Source of the DNA: Niallia circulans
GTDB taxonomy: Bacteria > Bacillota > Bacilli > Bacillales > Cytobacillaceae
Assembly (NCBI RefSeq): GCF_003726095.1
Contig: NZ_CP026031.1
Location: forward strand, 3,472,001-3,536,000
DNA: 64,000 nt
Direction of reading: 5' to 3'
Position numbers and translations under genes: made by a program. Under the pieces are notes generated by a model. It had not been told where the DNA came from and searched no databases. It saw only the letters and a program-made list of their open reading frames with translations. Position 1 is the first letter of the stretch. Every line of letters begins with the position of its first letter. Below, one piece after another: positions 26,792 to 42,967 of the stretch.

Positions 26792-27805
26792 TTATTTCTG
26801 GGCTGTATATTTCGCTAGCATATCATCAGATGCTGTTACATCTACCCCTTTATAATAGTATTTTACGATTTCCTTGTAGTTTTTCCCATTTGCGGCCATT
26901 CCGTTTGCCCCATATTGGCTCATGCCGACACCGTGACCGTATCCTTTTGTAGTAATATAAACGGTATTTCCCTTTCGTTCCATTGTAAAGTCCGTTGATT
27001 TTAATTTTAACTTTTCTCTAATGTCTGTTCCTGATATTTTTTTTCCATTAATCTTGGCACTTGCAATCCGTTTTCCTTTTGTATATTTAACGTCTTCTAA
27101 TACTTCCCTATCGGCTGTCAGCGTAACGCCTAAGCTCTTCTCCAAGTCCTTTACTGGTATGGTCACTTCCCCTTTAAATTTCGGCGAATTGACATCCCAG
27201 GGGCTTTTCACACTTTGTAAATAAGAGATCGAATTAGCCCAGACATCATCTGAATTTTCCGTGTATCCGTTGCTTGTAGAAAAAAAGGTGGCATCAATAG
27301 GAGTACCCTCATACGTTAAAATTTGCCCCTTTGTAGCCGCTACAGCCTCTTCTATCTTAGCCATATTCTTTTTCCAGTCCAACCCATCGTTTTCCCAAAT
27401 TTTCTTTAATTCATCGCGATTATTATACACTTGATAGTTAATTGTATCGCCAACTAAAGCTCCCTCTGGCAGATTTGTTTTCTCTTGATTCATCATTCTT
27501 TTTACAATATATGTTCTAGCTGTTAAGGCTTGTGCTTTTAATGCTTCTTTTTCAAATTTCGCTGGCATTTCTGATGCAACAACTCCAACTACATATTCTT
27601 CTAAGTCTAATTTCTCTACTTCTTGTTTATTTTCACGATATACAGCTACTTCAATAGCAGGCTCTGGCTTTTCTGCAGGTGGTATATGACTCTTTACCTC
27701 TTCCTTTTTATCCTGAATAGAGGGGAGAACAAGGATGGTAGGAACAAGTAAAGTAATAACAAACAGAATGACTCCTAGTACGATGAAAGGTTTGATTTTA
27801 ATCAT
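26792..27805 (-). CDS. spoIID: Stage II sporulation protein SpoIID (peptidoglycan lytic transglycosylase)
   Basis: 337 residues: N-terminal membrane anchor (about 6-27), then the SpoIID domain with LEEYVVGVVASEMPAKFEKEALKAQALTARTY and C-terminal GYGHGVGMSQYGANGMA. SpoIID cuts glycan strands denuded by SpoIIP and drives septal thinning and membrane migration in engulfment (complex SpoIIDMP). Start is ATG at 27805, 8 bases after GGAGG; the ATG at 27820 overlaps that ribosome site. A SigE-like promoter is at 27859-27887. The stop codon abuts tandem array 2. Confidence 0.94.
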   Translation of the reverse strand: MIKIKPFIVLGVILFVITLLVPTILVLPSIQDKKEEVKSHIPPAEKPEPAIEVAVYRENKQEVEKLDLEEYVVGVVASEMPAKFEKEALKAQALTARTYIVKRMMNQEKTNLPEGALVGDTINYQVYNNRDELKKIWENDGLDWKKNMAKIEEAVAATKGQILTYEGTPIDATFFSTSNGYTENSDDVWANSISYLQSVKSPWDVNSPKFKGEVTIPVKDLEKSLGVTLTADREVLEDVKYTKGKRIASAKINGKKISGTDIREKLKLKSTDFTMERKGNTVYITTKGYGHGVGMSQYGANGMAANGKNYKEIVKYYYKGVDVTASDDMLAKYTAQK

Positions 27806-27858
27806 GAATAAAGCCTCCATAAGATAGAAATAAGACCTTCTTAACTGTCTCTAAAACA

Positions 27859-27887
27859 TTCTTATGGGAATGGACAAGCTTTTATTC
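27859..27887 (-). promoter_or_regulatory. Candidate SigE promoter of spoIID
   Basis: Minus strand: GAATAAA (27881-27887), 14 bases, CATAAGAA (27859-27866), a partial match to KMATATT and CATACAAT. spoIID is a classic SigE gene, which supports a modest match. Confidence 0.45.
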
Positions 27888-28098
27888 CTTCTTTTTTCTA
27901 GAGAAATACCCTTAATTTATGGTTCTAAATATTTCGGTTTTGCATACTATTTTAGCAATCCTGTTATTTAAACATCTTCTGCATTTCCCTCTATTATATA
28001 ACAGCCTTTTAATAAAAATTATGGCACATACCTAAACACAATTTGAGCCTTCATTGAACTTCTAAAATATTTTTCATATTATGTATAATTTTACCCAC

Positions 28099-28148
28099 AA
28101 AAAAACAAACTTTATCTATCGGAATGAAATCGATAAATAAAGTTTGCT
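28099..28148 (-). terminator. Intrinsic terminator of murAA
   Basis: GCAAACTTTATTTATCG pairs with CGATAGATAAAGTTTGT (minus strand, one wobble) and is followed by TTTTTT. The region 27888-28098 shows nothing else. Confidence 0.9.
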
Positions 28149-28155
28149 TAATATA

Positions 28156-29463
28156 TTATGCATTTAAATCTGCAACATAGCTTGCTGTTAACGTTAATTC
28201 GCTTTCTTCAGTAATTCTTTCAATATCAGCGCCTAATGCAGCTAATTTTTCGTGGAAATTAACATAGCCACGATCTAAATGCTTAAGCTCTGTAACGCGT
28301 GTAATACCGTCTGCAACAAGTCCAGACAATATTAAGGCAGCTGCAGCACGTAAATCAGTAGCAGCTACTTCTGCGCCTTGAAGATTAGTTGGTCCATTCA
28401 TAACAACAGAACGACCTTCAATTTTCACGTCGCCATTCATACGTCTAAATTCTTCTACATGCATAAAACGGTTTTCAAAAACAGTTTCTGTAATCATGCT
28501 AGTTCCCTTTGCACGAAGAAGTAATGCCATCATTTGAGATTGCATATCTGTTGGAAATCCTGGATGAGGCATTGTTTTGATATCTACAGCTTTTAAATTT
28601 TCTGCACTAATCACACGGATACCGTCTTCTTCTTCTTTGAAAACAACACCCATTTCTTCCATTTTGGCAATCAAGGATGATAAATGTTCTGGAACAGCAC
28701 CCTGTACAAGGACATTTCCATTCGTAATAGCAGCAGCAATTAAGAATGTGCCTGCTTCAATTCTATCCGGAATAATCGTATGTTCTGTACCATGCAGCAC
28801 TTCTACACCTTCAATACGAATAGTTCCTGTACCTGCCCCTCTTACTGTTGCGCCCATTTTATTTAGAAAGTTTGCTAAGTCAACAATTTCCGGTTCTTTT
28901 GCCACGTTTTCAATAATAGTCGTACCTTCTGCTAAAGAAGCAGCCATCATGATATTTTCCGTAGCACCAACACTTGGGAAATCAAGATAGATTTTCGCAC
29001 CTTTTAAACGTCCATCTACGGAAGCTTCGATAAATCCATTACCAACCTGAACCTTTGCTCCCATTGCTTCGAAACCTTTTAGATGTTGATCAATTGGTCT
29101 TGATCCAATTGCACAACCACCAGGTAATGCTACTCTTGCATGACCATTTCTTGCTAACAAAGAACCCATTACTAAAACAGATGCGCGCATTTTTCTTACG
29201 TACTCAAATGGCGCTTCTACGCTTAAATCGCTTGATGCATCTACAGTTACTTCTCCGTTTTCAAAATGTACTTCTGCATTTAAATATCGCAATACTTCAT
29301 TAATCGTATATACATCTGAAAGAGTCGGAACTGATTTAATTATACTTTTTCCATCACTTGCTAATAATGTAGCGGCGATCACAGGCAAAACGGCATTTTT
29401 TGCGCCTTCTACTTTAACCGTTCCATTCAACCTTTTTCCGCCGCGGACGATGATTTTATCCAA
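28156..29463 (-). CDS. murAA: UDP-N-acetylglucosamine 1-carboxyvinyltransferase MurAA
   Basis: 435 residues, first committed enzyme of peptidoglycan synthesis: transfers enolpyruvate from PEP to UDP-GlcNAc in the cytoplasm. Catalytic Cys117 is in [13 protein letters not shown], the residue alkylated by fosfomycin; substrate-binding [13 protein letters not shown] lies at 22-34. The location between ywmB and spoIID identifies the MurAA paralogue. The start is TTG at 29463, 8 bases after GGAGGGG; no better ATG exists. Gap to ywmB is 33 bases, so the two are probably co-transcribed. Confidence 0.95.
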   Translation of the reverse strand: MDKIIVRGGKRLNGTVKVEGAKNAVLPVIAATLLASDGKSIIKSVPTLSDVYTINEVLRYLNAEVHFENGEVTVDASSDLSVEAPFEYVRKMRASVLVMGSLLARNGHARVALPGGCAIGSRPIDQHLKGFEAMGAKVQVGNGFIEASVDGRLKGAKIYLDFPSVGATENIMMAASLAEGTTIIENVAKEPEIVDLANFLNKMGATVRGAGTGTIRIEGVEVLHGTEHTIIPDRIEAGTFLIAAAITNGNVLVQGAVPEHLSSLIAKMEEMGVVFKEEEDGIRVISAENLKAVDIKTMPHPGFPTDMQSQMMALLLRAKGTSMITETVFENRFMHVEEFRRMNGDVKIEGRSVVMNGPTNLQGAEVAATDLRAAAALILSGLVADGITRVTELKHLDRGYVNFHEKLAALGADIERITEESELTLTASYVADLNA

Positions 29464-29496
29464 AGTCTATTCCCCTCCGCGTCCAATATCTCTATA

Positions 29497-30246
29497 TTAA
29501 TATTCAATCGTTATGATGGGTGTGCCAACTACGAAGGTAGTTTTTCCTCCCATATCTTGTGTTCTTAGTCCTATTTGTACATTCATTTCCTTTTCGCTAT
29601 TATCAATTCGTTCTTCAAATAACGGCGTATATGCGGAGGTGGATATAAAATCATCCTCTTCCAACGCCTCTACTTTTTTTGCCTGAAATGCATCTAGCAA
29701 ATGGTTAACTTTATAAGGCAAAGTCTCATTCATCTTATCACTGAATTCGCCTTTAATACAAGAGAAAATTGTTGGTTTTCCTCGAAATATGTCAGAAATT
29801 TTTTTATTAATTTCCATATCTAACCTTTTCATTTCTTTGTCCGCTAACTTCTTTCCTCTCACCTCATACATAATATATGATTGGACGTTATCAGTTGTTA
29901 AAGAAGTGGTTAAGATTATACTTTCTTCTGTTTGGCCACTGGATTTCAAGACCATCTTTGCTTGCCAGCTCTGATGATTTTTCGTTTCCACCCAATCACC
30001 ATTTGGGAAAACTGTTTTTAACTCCGACTGATATGCTTTTGCATCTTCAATGCTTGTAACATTTTCCAGTCTTTCTCTTGCATGCAGAGACCATTCATTA
30101 ATCGTTACATTTTCTTGTTTTTGTAAAATTTCATTTATAGTTATTAAGTCAGACTTCGTTCTCGCGATAGTGATGTTATTCCCAATTGTAAGACAAGCCA
30201 AACCAATTAATATTGTTATTATAATTAACGTTTTATTTATTTTCAT
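29497..30246 (-). CDS. ywmB: YwmB family protein (TATA-box-binding-like fold)
   Basis: 249 residues with an N-terminal hydrophobic segment (about 7-25) that looks like a signal anchor, followed by an extracytoplasmic domain. It matches the YwmB family in the conserved position between ywzB and murAA; the family has a TATA-binding-protein-like fold and unknown function. ATG at 30246 follows GGGGGAGG at good spacing. The tight link to murAA suggests a wall-related role, which is inference. Confidence 0.8.
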   Translation of the reverse strand: MKINKTLIIITILIGLACLTIGNNITIARTKSDLITINEILQKQENVTINEWSLHARERLENVTSIEDAKAYQSELKTVFPNGDWVETKNHQSWQAKMVLKSSGQTEESIILTTSLTTDNVQSYIMYEVRGKKLADKEMKRLDMEINKKISDIFRGKPTIFSCIKGEFSDKMNETLPYKVNHLLDAFQAKKVEALEEDDFISTSAYTPLFEERIDNSEKEMNVQIGLRTQDMGGKTTFVVGTPIITIEY

Positions 30247-30448
30247 TGTTATTCCTCCCCCATACTACCATTGTTTCCAAGGAGAAGAATTGCATACTAA
30301 TGATTAATCGTCACTTTTTGACATGAATAAAACGTTAATCAATGAACAAACTATTTAAGCACACAAAATGAATTTTACTTAAAAAACGAACGAATGAAAA
30401 CATGTATGAAGACCTATCTTTGTAATTAATTATTTCTTATTTTGGTAA

Positions 30449-30685
30449 TTACTTCAATATTAATGGTAATTGTTGAGACCAAACTAAATAGTCGAGTAAA
30501 AAATTACTGACAACCGATCCCATTATAATGGCTAATAATACATATAATACTCGTGCTTGAAAAACTCTGTTTTTACGAAGGAATTTCTCAAAATTTAGTG
30601 ACTGTAATGCCCACCACGAAAGAGCGATAAAAACGATATGTATCAAAATACTCAGTAATGCCTGTTGTCCAAAAGCTTCTACCAT
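30449..30685 (-). CDS. ywzB: DUF1146 small membrane protein YwzB
   Basis: 78 residues with two hydrophobic segments (about 9-26 and 46-68) separated by a basic stretch (EKFLRKNRVFQAR). The size, the motif WWALQSLNFEKFLR and the place between atpC and ywmB match YwzB of DUF1146. The function is unknown. ATG at 30685 follows GGGAGGAAAAAA. The 300 bases up to atpC (30686-30970) show no further gene. Confidence 0.8.
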   Translation of the reverse strand: MVEAFGQQALLSILIHIVFIALSWWALQSLNFEKFLRKNRVFQARVLYVLLAIIMGSVVSNFLLDYLVWSQQLPLILK

Positions 30686-30971
30686 TTTTTCCTCCCATCT
30701 ATCCCTTCTGTTTCAACTATTATTTGACGTATTGACTTATAAAAAGGTTTCACTTTGTGTTATTATTTTTTTATTTTTTTCATCTTAAAAAATGTAAACA
30801 TTCATCCAGAGTGGGTTTCTCTCCTCCCTGCTGACTGTTTGTTGCATTTTTATGCCCAATCCGGAGTGTTAGCTTTACTCTTAGTGTCACTTATTTAACT
30901 GCCCAATAATTTTTAAAATAATAGGACATCTACTTTACCGCTCTATATCTTTCCTTTAGGTCTAACCCACT

Positions 30972-30996
30972 AAAAAAAGCCCCCTTAGGGACTTTT

Positions 30997-30998
<2 letters not shown>
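30972..30998 (-). terminator. Terminator of the atp operon
   Basis: Minus strand AGTCCC / GGGGCT stem with a short loop, extended by A/T pairs, followed by TTTTTTT. It starts at the atpC stop codon. Confidence 0.85.
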
Positions 30999-31419
<421 letters not shown>

Positions 31420-31424
31420 TTATT

Positions 31425-32861
<1,437 letters not shown>

Positions 32862-32912
32862 TTAAAGCAGGTTCTGCTAAAACATTAAGTCTAGCAGAAC
32901 TTATTTATATCG

Positions 32913-33779
<867 letters not shown>

Positions 33780-33806
33780 TCACCACCAATCTATAAGTTT
33801 GCCTTC

Positions 33807-35330
<1,524 letters not shown>

Positions 35331-35341
35331 CTAAAGAATTA

Positions 35342-35878
35342 CTATCCTAATAATTGTCGTTGTAGACGGTTCAGCTTCCCTTGAAGACTACCATCATATA
35401 TTTGATTACCGATTCTCACCTTAATTCCGCCTAATAGGTTAGAATCAATGATATTTTCAATATTTAGCGATATTTTCCCCACTTTTGCAGCGAATGTAGC
35501 TGAAATAGCTCTTTTCTCATCCATAGTTAACGGTTTGATGGAATATACTTTTGCATCTGCAATCCCTTTTGCTTCATTAACTAGTGCAATAAATTGATCA
35601 CATATACTAGTAATCATCTCTTCACGATGACGATCAATCAATAGCATTAAAAGGTTTTGTATATACTCACTCGCAGAAGCAAATGCCACTTTCACCATTT
35701 CTTTTTTCTTTTCTAATGCAATATTAGAAGATTGTAGAAATGTATGAATATCAGGTGAAGAAGTGACTAATGATCTTACTACTCGTACTTCTTCATCTAG
35801 CTGATCGATCTGTCCGTTTTCTTTGGCGATTTGGAAAAGGGCTAAAGCATAACGCTTTGCAACACCTGTATCCATCAT
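35342..35878 (-). CDS. atpH: ATP synthase F1 subunit delta
   Basis: 178 residues. N-terminal helical domain ([20 protein letters not shown]) binds alpha at the top of F1; the C-terminal [23 protein letters not shown] binds the b stalk. Two ATG codons in a row (35878, 35875); the first overlaps the atpF stop as ATGA, so translation is coupled. Ribosome site GAGGTAGGCG. Confidence 0.95.
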   Translation of the reverse strand: MMDTGVAKRYALALFQIAKENGQIDQLDEEVRVVRSLVTSSPDIHTFLQSSNIALEKKKEMVKVAFASASEYIQNLLMLLIDRHREEMITSICDQFIALVNEAKGIADAKVYSIKPLTMDEKRAISATFAAKVGKISLNIENIIDSNLLGGIKVRIGNQIYDGSLQGKLNRLQRQLLG

Positions 35879-36393
35879 CGTTTCTCGCCTACCTCTTGAA
35901 TGTAATCATGAATTAACTTTTCTTGATCTTGTTCATTTAATTCTTTTTCAATCACTTTAGAAGCGATTAAAACAGAAAGAGAAGTGACCTGATCGCGAAT
36001 TGTTGCAACAGCTTTTTCTTTTTGCTGTTCAATTTCTACTAGAGCAGAATTTTTGATTCGCTCTGCATCTTTTCTTGCATCATCAATGATTGTTTCTCTT
36101 TGAGCATCTGCTTGTTGTTTTGCTTTATCAATTAATTCTTGTGCGTCATTACGTGCTTCTTTTAATAATGCTCTTTGTTCTTCTAATAGTTTGGCAGCTT
36201 CTTGTCTGCTTTTCTCTGCATTATCTATTTCATTTGCAACAAATTCCTCACGATCCTTCATCATTTTCATTAAAGGACCCCATGCAAATTTTTTGATTGC
36301 CCACAGTAATAATAAGAAAGATAGTAATTGAACGATTACATCACCGCCCGCAAAATTCATTACGGCACCTAATACTAATCCATTTGTGAACAC
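35875..36393 (-). CDS. atpF: ATP synthase F0 subunit b
   Basis: 172 residues: membrane helix near the N-terminus ([18 protein letters not shown], about 20-37) and a long charged helix that dimerises as the peripheral stalk. GTG start at 36393 is preceded by AAAGGAGTG. It overlaps atpH by 4 bases. The gap to atpE is unusually long (232 bases) and contains the stem-loop at 36565. Confidence 0.95.
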   Translation of the reverse strand: MFTNGLVLGAVMNFAGGDVIVQLLSFLLLLWAIKKFAWGPLMKMMKDREEFVANEIDNAEKSRQEAAKLLEEQRALLKEARNDAQELIDKAKQQADAQRETIIDDARKDAERIKNSALVEIEQQKEKAVATIRDQVTSLSVLIASKVIEKELNEQDQEKLIHDYIQEVGEKR

Positions 36394-36564
36394 GCTTGAT
36401 TCACTCCTTTCAGATAGTGTTTTGTATCACATACAGGAAACCTTTATTCGCTTATGGAAAAAAGGTGAATATGCTTATTTATAAAATAATAGGAACAATT
36501 TGTTAGCTATCGAAATACGCTTTTCACATGTTTTTCATGTGAATTGTTGATTTTAAATAAAGGA

Positions 36565-36598
36565 ATGGCGAAGGTTCTTATCGAATGATCTTCGCCAT
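36565..36598 (-). promoter_or_regulatory. Intercistronic stem-loop between atpE and atpF
   Basis: ATGGCGAAGG pairs with TCTTCGCCAT (near-perfect 9-10 bp stem, 14-base loop), 28 bases after the atpE stop codon. No T run follows, so it is not a standard terminator. Likely an mRNA-processing or 3'-protecting element that raises atpE output; inference. Confidence 0.6.
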
Positions 36599-36625
36599 AA
36601 CTGGAATAATATTATTCTTATTCTA

Positions 36626-38010
<1,385 letters not shown>

Positions 38011-38176
38011 TTCTCTATCCTCCTTATTTTCAGGGCATCACTCTAAACCCGCGAAAATAAAGCGAAGCAGAGAAAAAGCACATTCCTTTTGTATCATTTC
38101 GGGCATTATACCATATGTTTATCTTTCCTTTTCAACCGATAAACGAAGCGATTATATCGCTTGCCCCTTAACTCTA

Positions 38177-38197
38177 TTAACACTATACTAGTGTTAA
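38177..38197 (-). promoter_or_regulatory. Stem-loop in the atp operon leader
   Basis: TTAACACTA and TAGTGTTAA pair perfectly around a 3-base loop in the untranslated leader, about 40 bases after the predicted transcription start. Confidence 0.5.
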
Positions 38198-38241
38198 AAT
38201 CTTGATACTCCGCGGGTGAAAACCTATTCATACCCCTTGTA

Positions 38242-38270
38242 AGCATACAATAGGGTATTGTCAATGTCAA
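38242..38270 (-). promoter_or_regulatory. SigA promoter of the atp operon
   Basis: Minus strand: perfect -35 TTGACA (38265-38270), 17-base spacer, -10 TATGCT (38242-38247). It lies between vpr and atpI and is the only strong promoter match in the gap. Confidence 0.8.
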
Positions 38271-38330
38271 TGCATTTAAATACAAAAAAAAAATTCATTG
38301 CTCACCATTTAACAATCTCTTTCTTATAGC

Positions 38331-40538
38331 TTATTTTATTTTTAGAATTTTTTCAAGCATGTCCTCCTTCCCAGCTTTTTTGGCAAATATTTTCATTCGA
38401 TATGTCCCTGCTTCTTCTACTTTTGTTAGGGCAAATTCACCTTTTAACCGACCTCTTTTTACTTCTTTTTTCCAATCTAGAAACCGGACAAATTGTAATG
38501 TATCTTCTCTAAAAAGAGCAATTCCAAATTCTTCAGCACCAGTCGGCAAATAGGTCTCATATTCATAACAGCTTTCTCCATTTTTCTTGTGAAAATCGAA
38601 TCCCATAATTCTTGGATAATCTGGTTCTTCCAATACATATAAATAGGGTAATTCAATTAATTTTCCGCCTGCCCTCACTCTAATTATACCATCTTGCAGT
38701 TTCCTATTGAAAAGGTTATCATCGATATTCATTATTATTGGAATATTTTTCTTTTCTCCTGGTTTTATTGTAAAAGAAAGAGGAAGTTTCCAGCTAATCC
38801 CGCGCTTTCCTTTGGGAAAATCAAAAGATATTTTTTCCTTTCTTTTCCCTGCATTTTTAATAGTGATATACGCTTTATATTGATTCTTTTCTTTTACTAA
38901 TTTATATTTTCCGAAACGAATACTACCTGGCATAATTAAAATATTGGCATCTACGGCTTGGTCAACTTGAATTCGACCCGCTCCCTGCTCATACACTTTA
39001 TATGTCACATTTTGTCTATTTTTGACTGACTTTGCGGTATTCATTAAAGCCGCTTTTACTTCTTCCGGACCCCAGTCAGGATGCACTTCCAACAATAACG
39101 CACAGGCTCCAGCAACAAACGGAGCTGCCATACTCGTTCCCTGTAAAGCCATATATCCATCTGGAACTGTGCTATTTATCACAACTCCAGGCGCGAGAAC
39201 ATCTGGTTTAATTTCCCATGTACTTGTAACAGGTCCACGCGAGCTAAAATCTGCCAGTATATCCTTTTCCCACTTTTTTTCGATGGTTACATATATTTTC
39301 TTTTTTTGAATAGTCTTCTTTATAAATTCTCCTTCCTCCTTTGTAATTCCTGCTACTGGTATAGGGACTTCTTTTTCTAGCATTCCTTGAAATGCTCCGG
39401 GCAAGTTATTAAATATTAATACCCCGACCGCCCCAGCCTCATAGGCATTCTGCACTTTTTCAGTAAATGTCAATTCTCCTCTTTCTATTAATACTAACTT
39501 TCCTTTTGCATTCGTTAACTGCTGCTTCTTTCCTATTCCACCGCTTGCTAATGGAATAGATGCCATCCCCTTCCATTCTTTACTGTTCTCCATATTTGTT
39601 AAGGCAATTTTCTTATCATTTATGGTGAAAAAAGGAGTATGGATATTTGGCGTGGTAGCGCCAACGGAAATGGCTTTAGCTGCTGTTCCTGGAGAGCCAA
39701 CTGTCCATTCGGCCGGGCCAGCGTTTCCAGCTGCTGCAACCGCAATTATCCCCTTCTTAACGACTTCATTTAAAGCCAGACTAATTGGCAAATCTGGGCC
39801 GTTCACATCACTGCCTAATGATAAATTGATAATATCAACTTTATCTCTGACAGCTCTATCGATTGCTGCTAATATTTGTTCTGTTGTTCCAGAACCACCT
39901 GGACCTAATGCTCTATAGGCATAAATTGTTGCGTTCGGAGCAACTCCTTTGATTTTTCCGTTTGCTGCAATAATTCCAGCAACATGAGTTCCATGAAAAG
40001 TATCTTTATTCCCTAACCCTTTTGTTTCCATCGGGTCCTTGTCCTTATCCACGAAATCATAGCCACCCCGATAATTTTTGGCTAAATCAGGATGTTGATA
40101 ATCTATCCCTGTATCGATGACCCCTATTTTTATTCCTTTGCCACTAATATGATCTAATGACTTGCCTAAGTAATTCCTAATTTCATCTGCTCCTATTATT
40201 TCAACTGGGTCTTCTGCTTCTGCCATATAAGTCTGAACCTTTGAGACTTGGTTCACGCTTTCGCTTTGTTTTAATTTTTCAAGTTCATATACCGGTCCTT
40301 CCACAGAAAAACCACTGAATACCTCTGTAAAAATATATCTTCTTTTTAAATCAGGATATCGGCTAAGCAGCCGATCGATTTCTTGTTCGGCATAATTCTT
40401 CTTTGTATGCACAATAGCAATTTGAACTTCATTGGAATTTTGCGAGGGAAGATTTGGAGTTTTTAAAGATGCTGCCATTGTTAAATGTGATAGTAATAGT
40501 GGTATAAAGAGGAGAATTCCGAGTGTTTTTTGTAGCAT
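38331..40538 (-). CDS. vpr: Secreted Vpr-type subtilisin-family serine protease
   Basis: About 735 residues: signal peptide (MLQKTLGILLFIPLLLSHLTMAAS), I9 propeptide, and an S8 domain with Asp142 (GVIDTGIDYQHPD), His182 (HGTHVAG) and Ser469 (GTSMAAPF). A PA domain insert (VQNAYEAGAVGVLIFNN) sits between His and Ser, and an Fn3-like region follows. Size and layout agree with B. subtilis Vpr (about 800 residues). ATG at 40538 follows AGGGGGCGG; upstream in-frame codons lack a signal peptide. It lies between upp and atpI, not its B. subtilis position. No strong terminator is seen before the atp promoter. Confidence 0.9.
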   Translation of the reverse strand: MLQKTLGILLFIPLLLSHLTMAASLKTPNLPSQNSNEVQIAIVHTKKNYAEQEIDRLLSRYPDLKRRYIFTEVFSGFSVEGPVYELEKLKQSESVNQVSKVQTYMAEAEDPVEIIGADEIRNYLGKSLDHISGKGIKIGVIDTGIDYQHPDLAKNYRGGYDFVDKDKDPMETKGLGNKDTFHGTHVAGIIAANGKIKGVAPNATIYAYRALGPGGSGTTEQILAAIDRAVRDKVDIINLSLGSDVNGPDLPISLALNEVVKKGIIAVAAAGNAGPAEWTVGSPGTAAKAISVGATTPNIHTPFFTINDKKIALTNMENSKEWKGMASIPLASGGIGKKQQLTNAKGKLVLIERGELTFTEKVQNAYEAGAVGVLIFNNLPGAFQGMLEKEVPIPVAGITKEEGEFIKKTIQKKKIYVTIEKKWEKDILADFSSRGPVTSTWEIKPDVLAPGVVINSTVPDGYMALQGTSMAAPFVAGACALLLEVHPDWGPEEVKAALMNTAKSVKNRQNVTYKVYEQGAGRIQVDQAVDANILIMPGSIRFGKYKLVKEKNQYKAYITIKNAGKRKEKISFDFPKGKRGISWKLPLSFTIKPGEKKNIPIIMNIDDNLFNRKLQDGIIRVRAGGKLIELPYLYVLEEPDYPRIMGFDFHKKNGESCYEYETYLPTGAEEFGIALFREDTLQFVRFLDWKKEVKRGRLKGEFALTKVEEAGTYRMKIFAKKAGKEDMLEKILKIK

Positions 40539-40733
40539 TATTACCGCCCCCTGCAAATCTTTATGCTTTTTATTTTGACCGCAAGTTGTGTTTTTATGTA
40601 TTGGCAAAAATACACATCGCAATCCAGATGTGACATTTATCACAAATGAATATTCAACTATTGAGGAAAGCAAAAGACTCTCAAATTTATAAAGATTCTT
40701 TTCCTAAGAAGACTTTTTTAGATGAGCAGAATA

Positions 40734-40764
40734 AAAAAATACCCAGAGCTATGTTGCTCTGAGC
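40734..40764 (-). terminator. Intrinsic terminator of upp
   Basis: Minus strand GCTCAGAGC / GCTCTGGGT stem (wobbles) with a 6-base loop followed by ATTTTTTT. Confidence 0.82.
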
Positions 40765-40780
40765 ATTTCTTCCAACGGTA

Positions 40781-41410
40781 TTATTTTGTACCAAATAATC
40801 GGTCTCCAGCGTCTCCTAGACCTGGTATAATATAACCTTTTTCATTTAATTTTTCATCTAGTGCCGCAATGTAGATATCTACATCTGGGTGTGCCTCTTT
40901 TAATGCCTCTACCCCTTCAGGAGCTGCGATTAAGCACATAAATTTAATATTTTTTCCGCCTCTATTTTTTAAAGAGTGAATTGCTTCAATTGCAGAACCA
41001 CCAGTAGCAAGCATTGGGTCTACAACAATAAAATCTCTTTCTTCGACATCCGAAGGTAACTTAACATAGTATTCCACTGGCTTTAATGTTTTAGGATCAC
41101 GATATAATCCAATATGTCCAACTTTCGCAGCAGGGATTAATTTTAGAACCCCATCCACCATTCCGATACCAGCACGCAGGATAGGAACGATACCCAGTTT
41201 TTTACCTGAAAGAACTTTTGATTTTGTTCTTGCGACCGGTGTATCAATTTCAATTTCTTCTAATGGCATATCACGAGTAATTTCAAAAGCCATTAAAGTA
41301 GCCACTTCGTCTACTAACTCCCTAAATTCCTTCGTACCTGTTTGTTTTTCTCTGATGTATGTAAGTTTATGCTGAATTAATGGGTGATCAAATACATATA
41401 CTTTTGCCAC
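40781..41410 (-). CDS. upp: Uracil phosphoribosyltransferase
   Basis: 209 residues, normal length. It converts uracil and PRPP to UMP (pyrimidine salvage). The PRPP-binding loop [12 protein letters not shown] and the uracil-binding C-terminus [17 protein letters not shown] are intact. GTG start at 41410 follows GGAGTGAAT. It is downstream of glyA with about 230 bases between and has its own terminator. Confidence 0.96.
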   Translation of the reverse strand: MAKVYVFDHPLIQHKLTYIREKQTGTKEFRELVDEVATLMAFEITRDMPLEEIEIDTPVARTKSKVLSGKKLGIVPILRAGIGMVDGVLKLIPAAKVGHIGLYRDPKTLKPVEYYVKLPSDVEERDFIVVDPMLATGGSAIEAIHSLKNRGGKNIKFMCLIAAPEGVEALKEAHPDVDIYIAALDEKLNEKGYIIPGLGDAGDRLFGTK

Positions 41411-41584
41411 AACTATTCACTCCGTTCCTTCATTAGTATAAATATCCGCTTTTTTCGACAGGATACTTCGTTAACACACTTCTATTTATTCTACAGAAAA
41501 AGTATTTCTGAATCAACTGAAATTCTTTTCTAAATTTGAATTTTCTATGATAGTTTTTCCGAAAACCTAGAAAAAAATCGTCTT

Positions 41585-41634
41585 AAAAAAAGAGAACAGT
41601 CAATAAGCCGCTATGCGCCTTATCGATTGTTCTC
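41585..41634 (-). terminator. Intrinsic terminator of glyA
   Basis: A 20-base arm starting GAGAACAATCG pairs with its partner ending CTGTTCTC over a 3-base loop (few mismatches), followed by TTTTTTT on the minus strand. Confidence 0.92.
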
Positions 41635-41640
41635 TTCCTC

Positions 41641-42882
41641 TTATAGTTCCTTGTACAATTCAAATTTACTTGTTAATGCTGTTACTCTTTTGGCAGCTTC
41701 TGCTAACTTCTCAGCGTCTTCATGGTTTTTAAGTGTAAACCCAATAATAGATGCTATTTCATCCATGTCCTCTAAACTAAAGCCACGAGATGTTACCGCT
41801 GCTGTTCCAATGCGGATTCCACTTGTCACAAAAGGACTTGCTGGATCATAAGGAATTGTGTTTTTATTTACAGTAATCCCCACTTCATCCAATACATGCT
41901 CTGCCACTTTTCCAGATAAACCCAATGATTGAAGGTCAACTAATAATAAATGATTATCCGTACCGTTCGACACTAAGTTTAATCCTTCTTTTTGCAGACC
42001 ACTTGCTAACCTCTTTGCATTTGCAATAATATTCTCTGCATAATCTTTAAAATCAGCTTGCAATGCTTCCCCGAACGCAACAGCCTTTGCTGCAATTACA
42101 TGCATCAACGGACCACCTTGAATTCCTGGAAAAATAGATTTATCAATCTTCTTGGCATATTCCTCTTTGCATAGAATCATTCCTCCACGTGGCCCACGTA
42201 AAGTTTTATGTGTTGTAGTAGTAACAAAATCAGCATAAGGAACTGGATTTTGATGTAAGCCTGCAGCAACCAAACCAGCTATATGAGCCATATCCACCAT
42301 TAAGTATGCTCCAACCTCATCAGCAATTTCACGGAATTTCGCAAAATCGATTTCACGTGGATATGCACTTGCTCCAGCTACGATTAATTTTGGTTTATGA
42401 GCCAACGCTTTTTCACGAACATCTTCGTAGTTAATATAATGTGTTTCTTTATCCACACCATACTCCACGAAATTATATTGAACACCACTAAAATTAACAG
42501 GGCTACCGTGTGTTAAATGCCCACCGTGTGACAAATTCATTCCTAACACAGTATCTCCATGCTCTAAAATGGTAAAATAAACAGCCATATTTGCTTGCGC
42601 ACCTGAATGCGGTTGTACGTTTACATGTTCCGCACCGAAGATTTCCTTCGCACGATCACGAGCAATATCCTCGACAATATCTACATATTCACATCCACCA
42701 TAATAACGTTTAGCAGGATAACCTTCTGCATATTTATTAGTTAATACAGATCCTTGCGCTTCCATTACCGCTTCACTAACAAAGTTTTCTGATGCAATCA
42801 ATTCAATCTTCGCTCTTTGGCGTCCTAATTCTTGTTGTATTGCTTTAAAAACCAGTTCATCTTGCTCCGCTAAATGCTTCAT
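41641..42882 (-). CDS. glyA: Serine hydroxymethyltransferase
   Basis: 413 residues, PLP-dependent; interconverts serine and glycine with tetrahydrofolate and supplies one-carbon units. The PLP-binding Lys is in [14 protein letters not shown]; the N-terminal [14 protein letters not shown] is conserved. ATG at 42882 follows GGGAGGAAAT. A candidate PurR box pair lies about 90-130 bases upstream. The long gap to ywlG (42883-43243) also contains AT-rich sequence with no gene. Confidence 0.97.
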   Translation of the reverse strand: MKHLAEQDELVFKAIQQELGRQRAKIELIASENFVSEAVMEAQGSVLTNKYAEGYPAKRYYGGCEYVDIVEDIARDRAKEIFGAEHVNVQPHSGAQANMAVYFTILEHGDTVLGMNLSHGGHLTHGSPVNFSGVQYNFVEYGVDKETHYINYEDVREKALAHKPKLIVAGASAYPREIDFAKFREIADEVGAYLMVDMAHIAGLVAAGLHQNPVPYADFVTTTTHKTLRGPRGGMILCKEEYAKKIDKSIFPGIQGGPLMHVIAAKAVAFGEALQADFKDYAENIIANAKRLASGLQKEGLNLVSNGTDNHLLLVDLQSLGLSGKVAEHVLDEVGITVNKNTIPYDPASPFVTSGIRIGTAAVTSRGFSLEDMDEIASIIGFTLKNHEDAEKLAEAAKRVTALTSKFELYKEL

Positions 42883-42967
42883 ATGTATTTCCTCCCGACT
42901 ATTCTCTCTTTTCCACCGTAAATCTGCCTCTATTCTATCATGTATATATTTTAAAAGGAAAGAGCAA

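Noticed and set aside
26018..26952. Plus-strand open frames reading LWLIPPL or ADSSATL repeats
   Set aside because: Same periodicity artefact; they are antisense to the spoIID transcript and lack ribosome sites.
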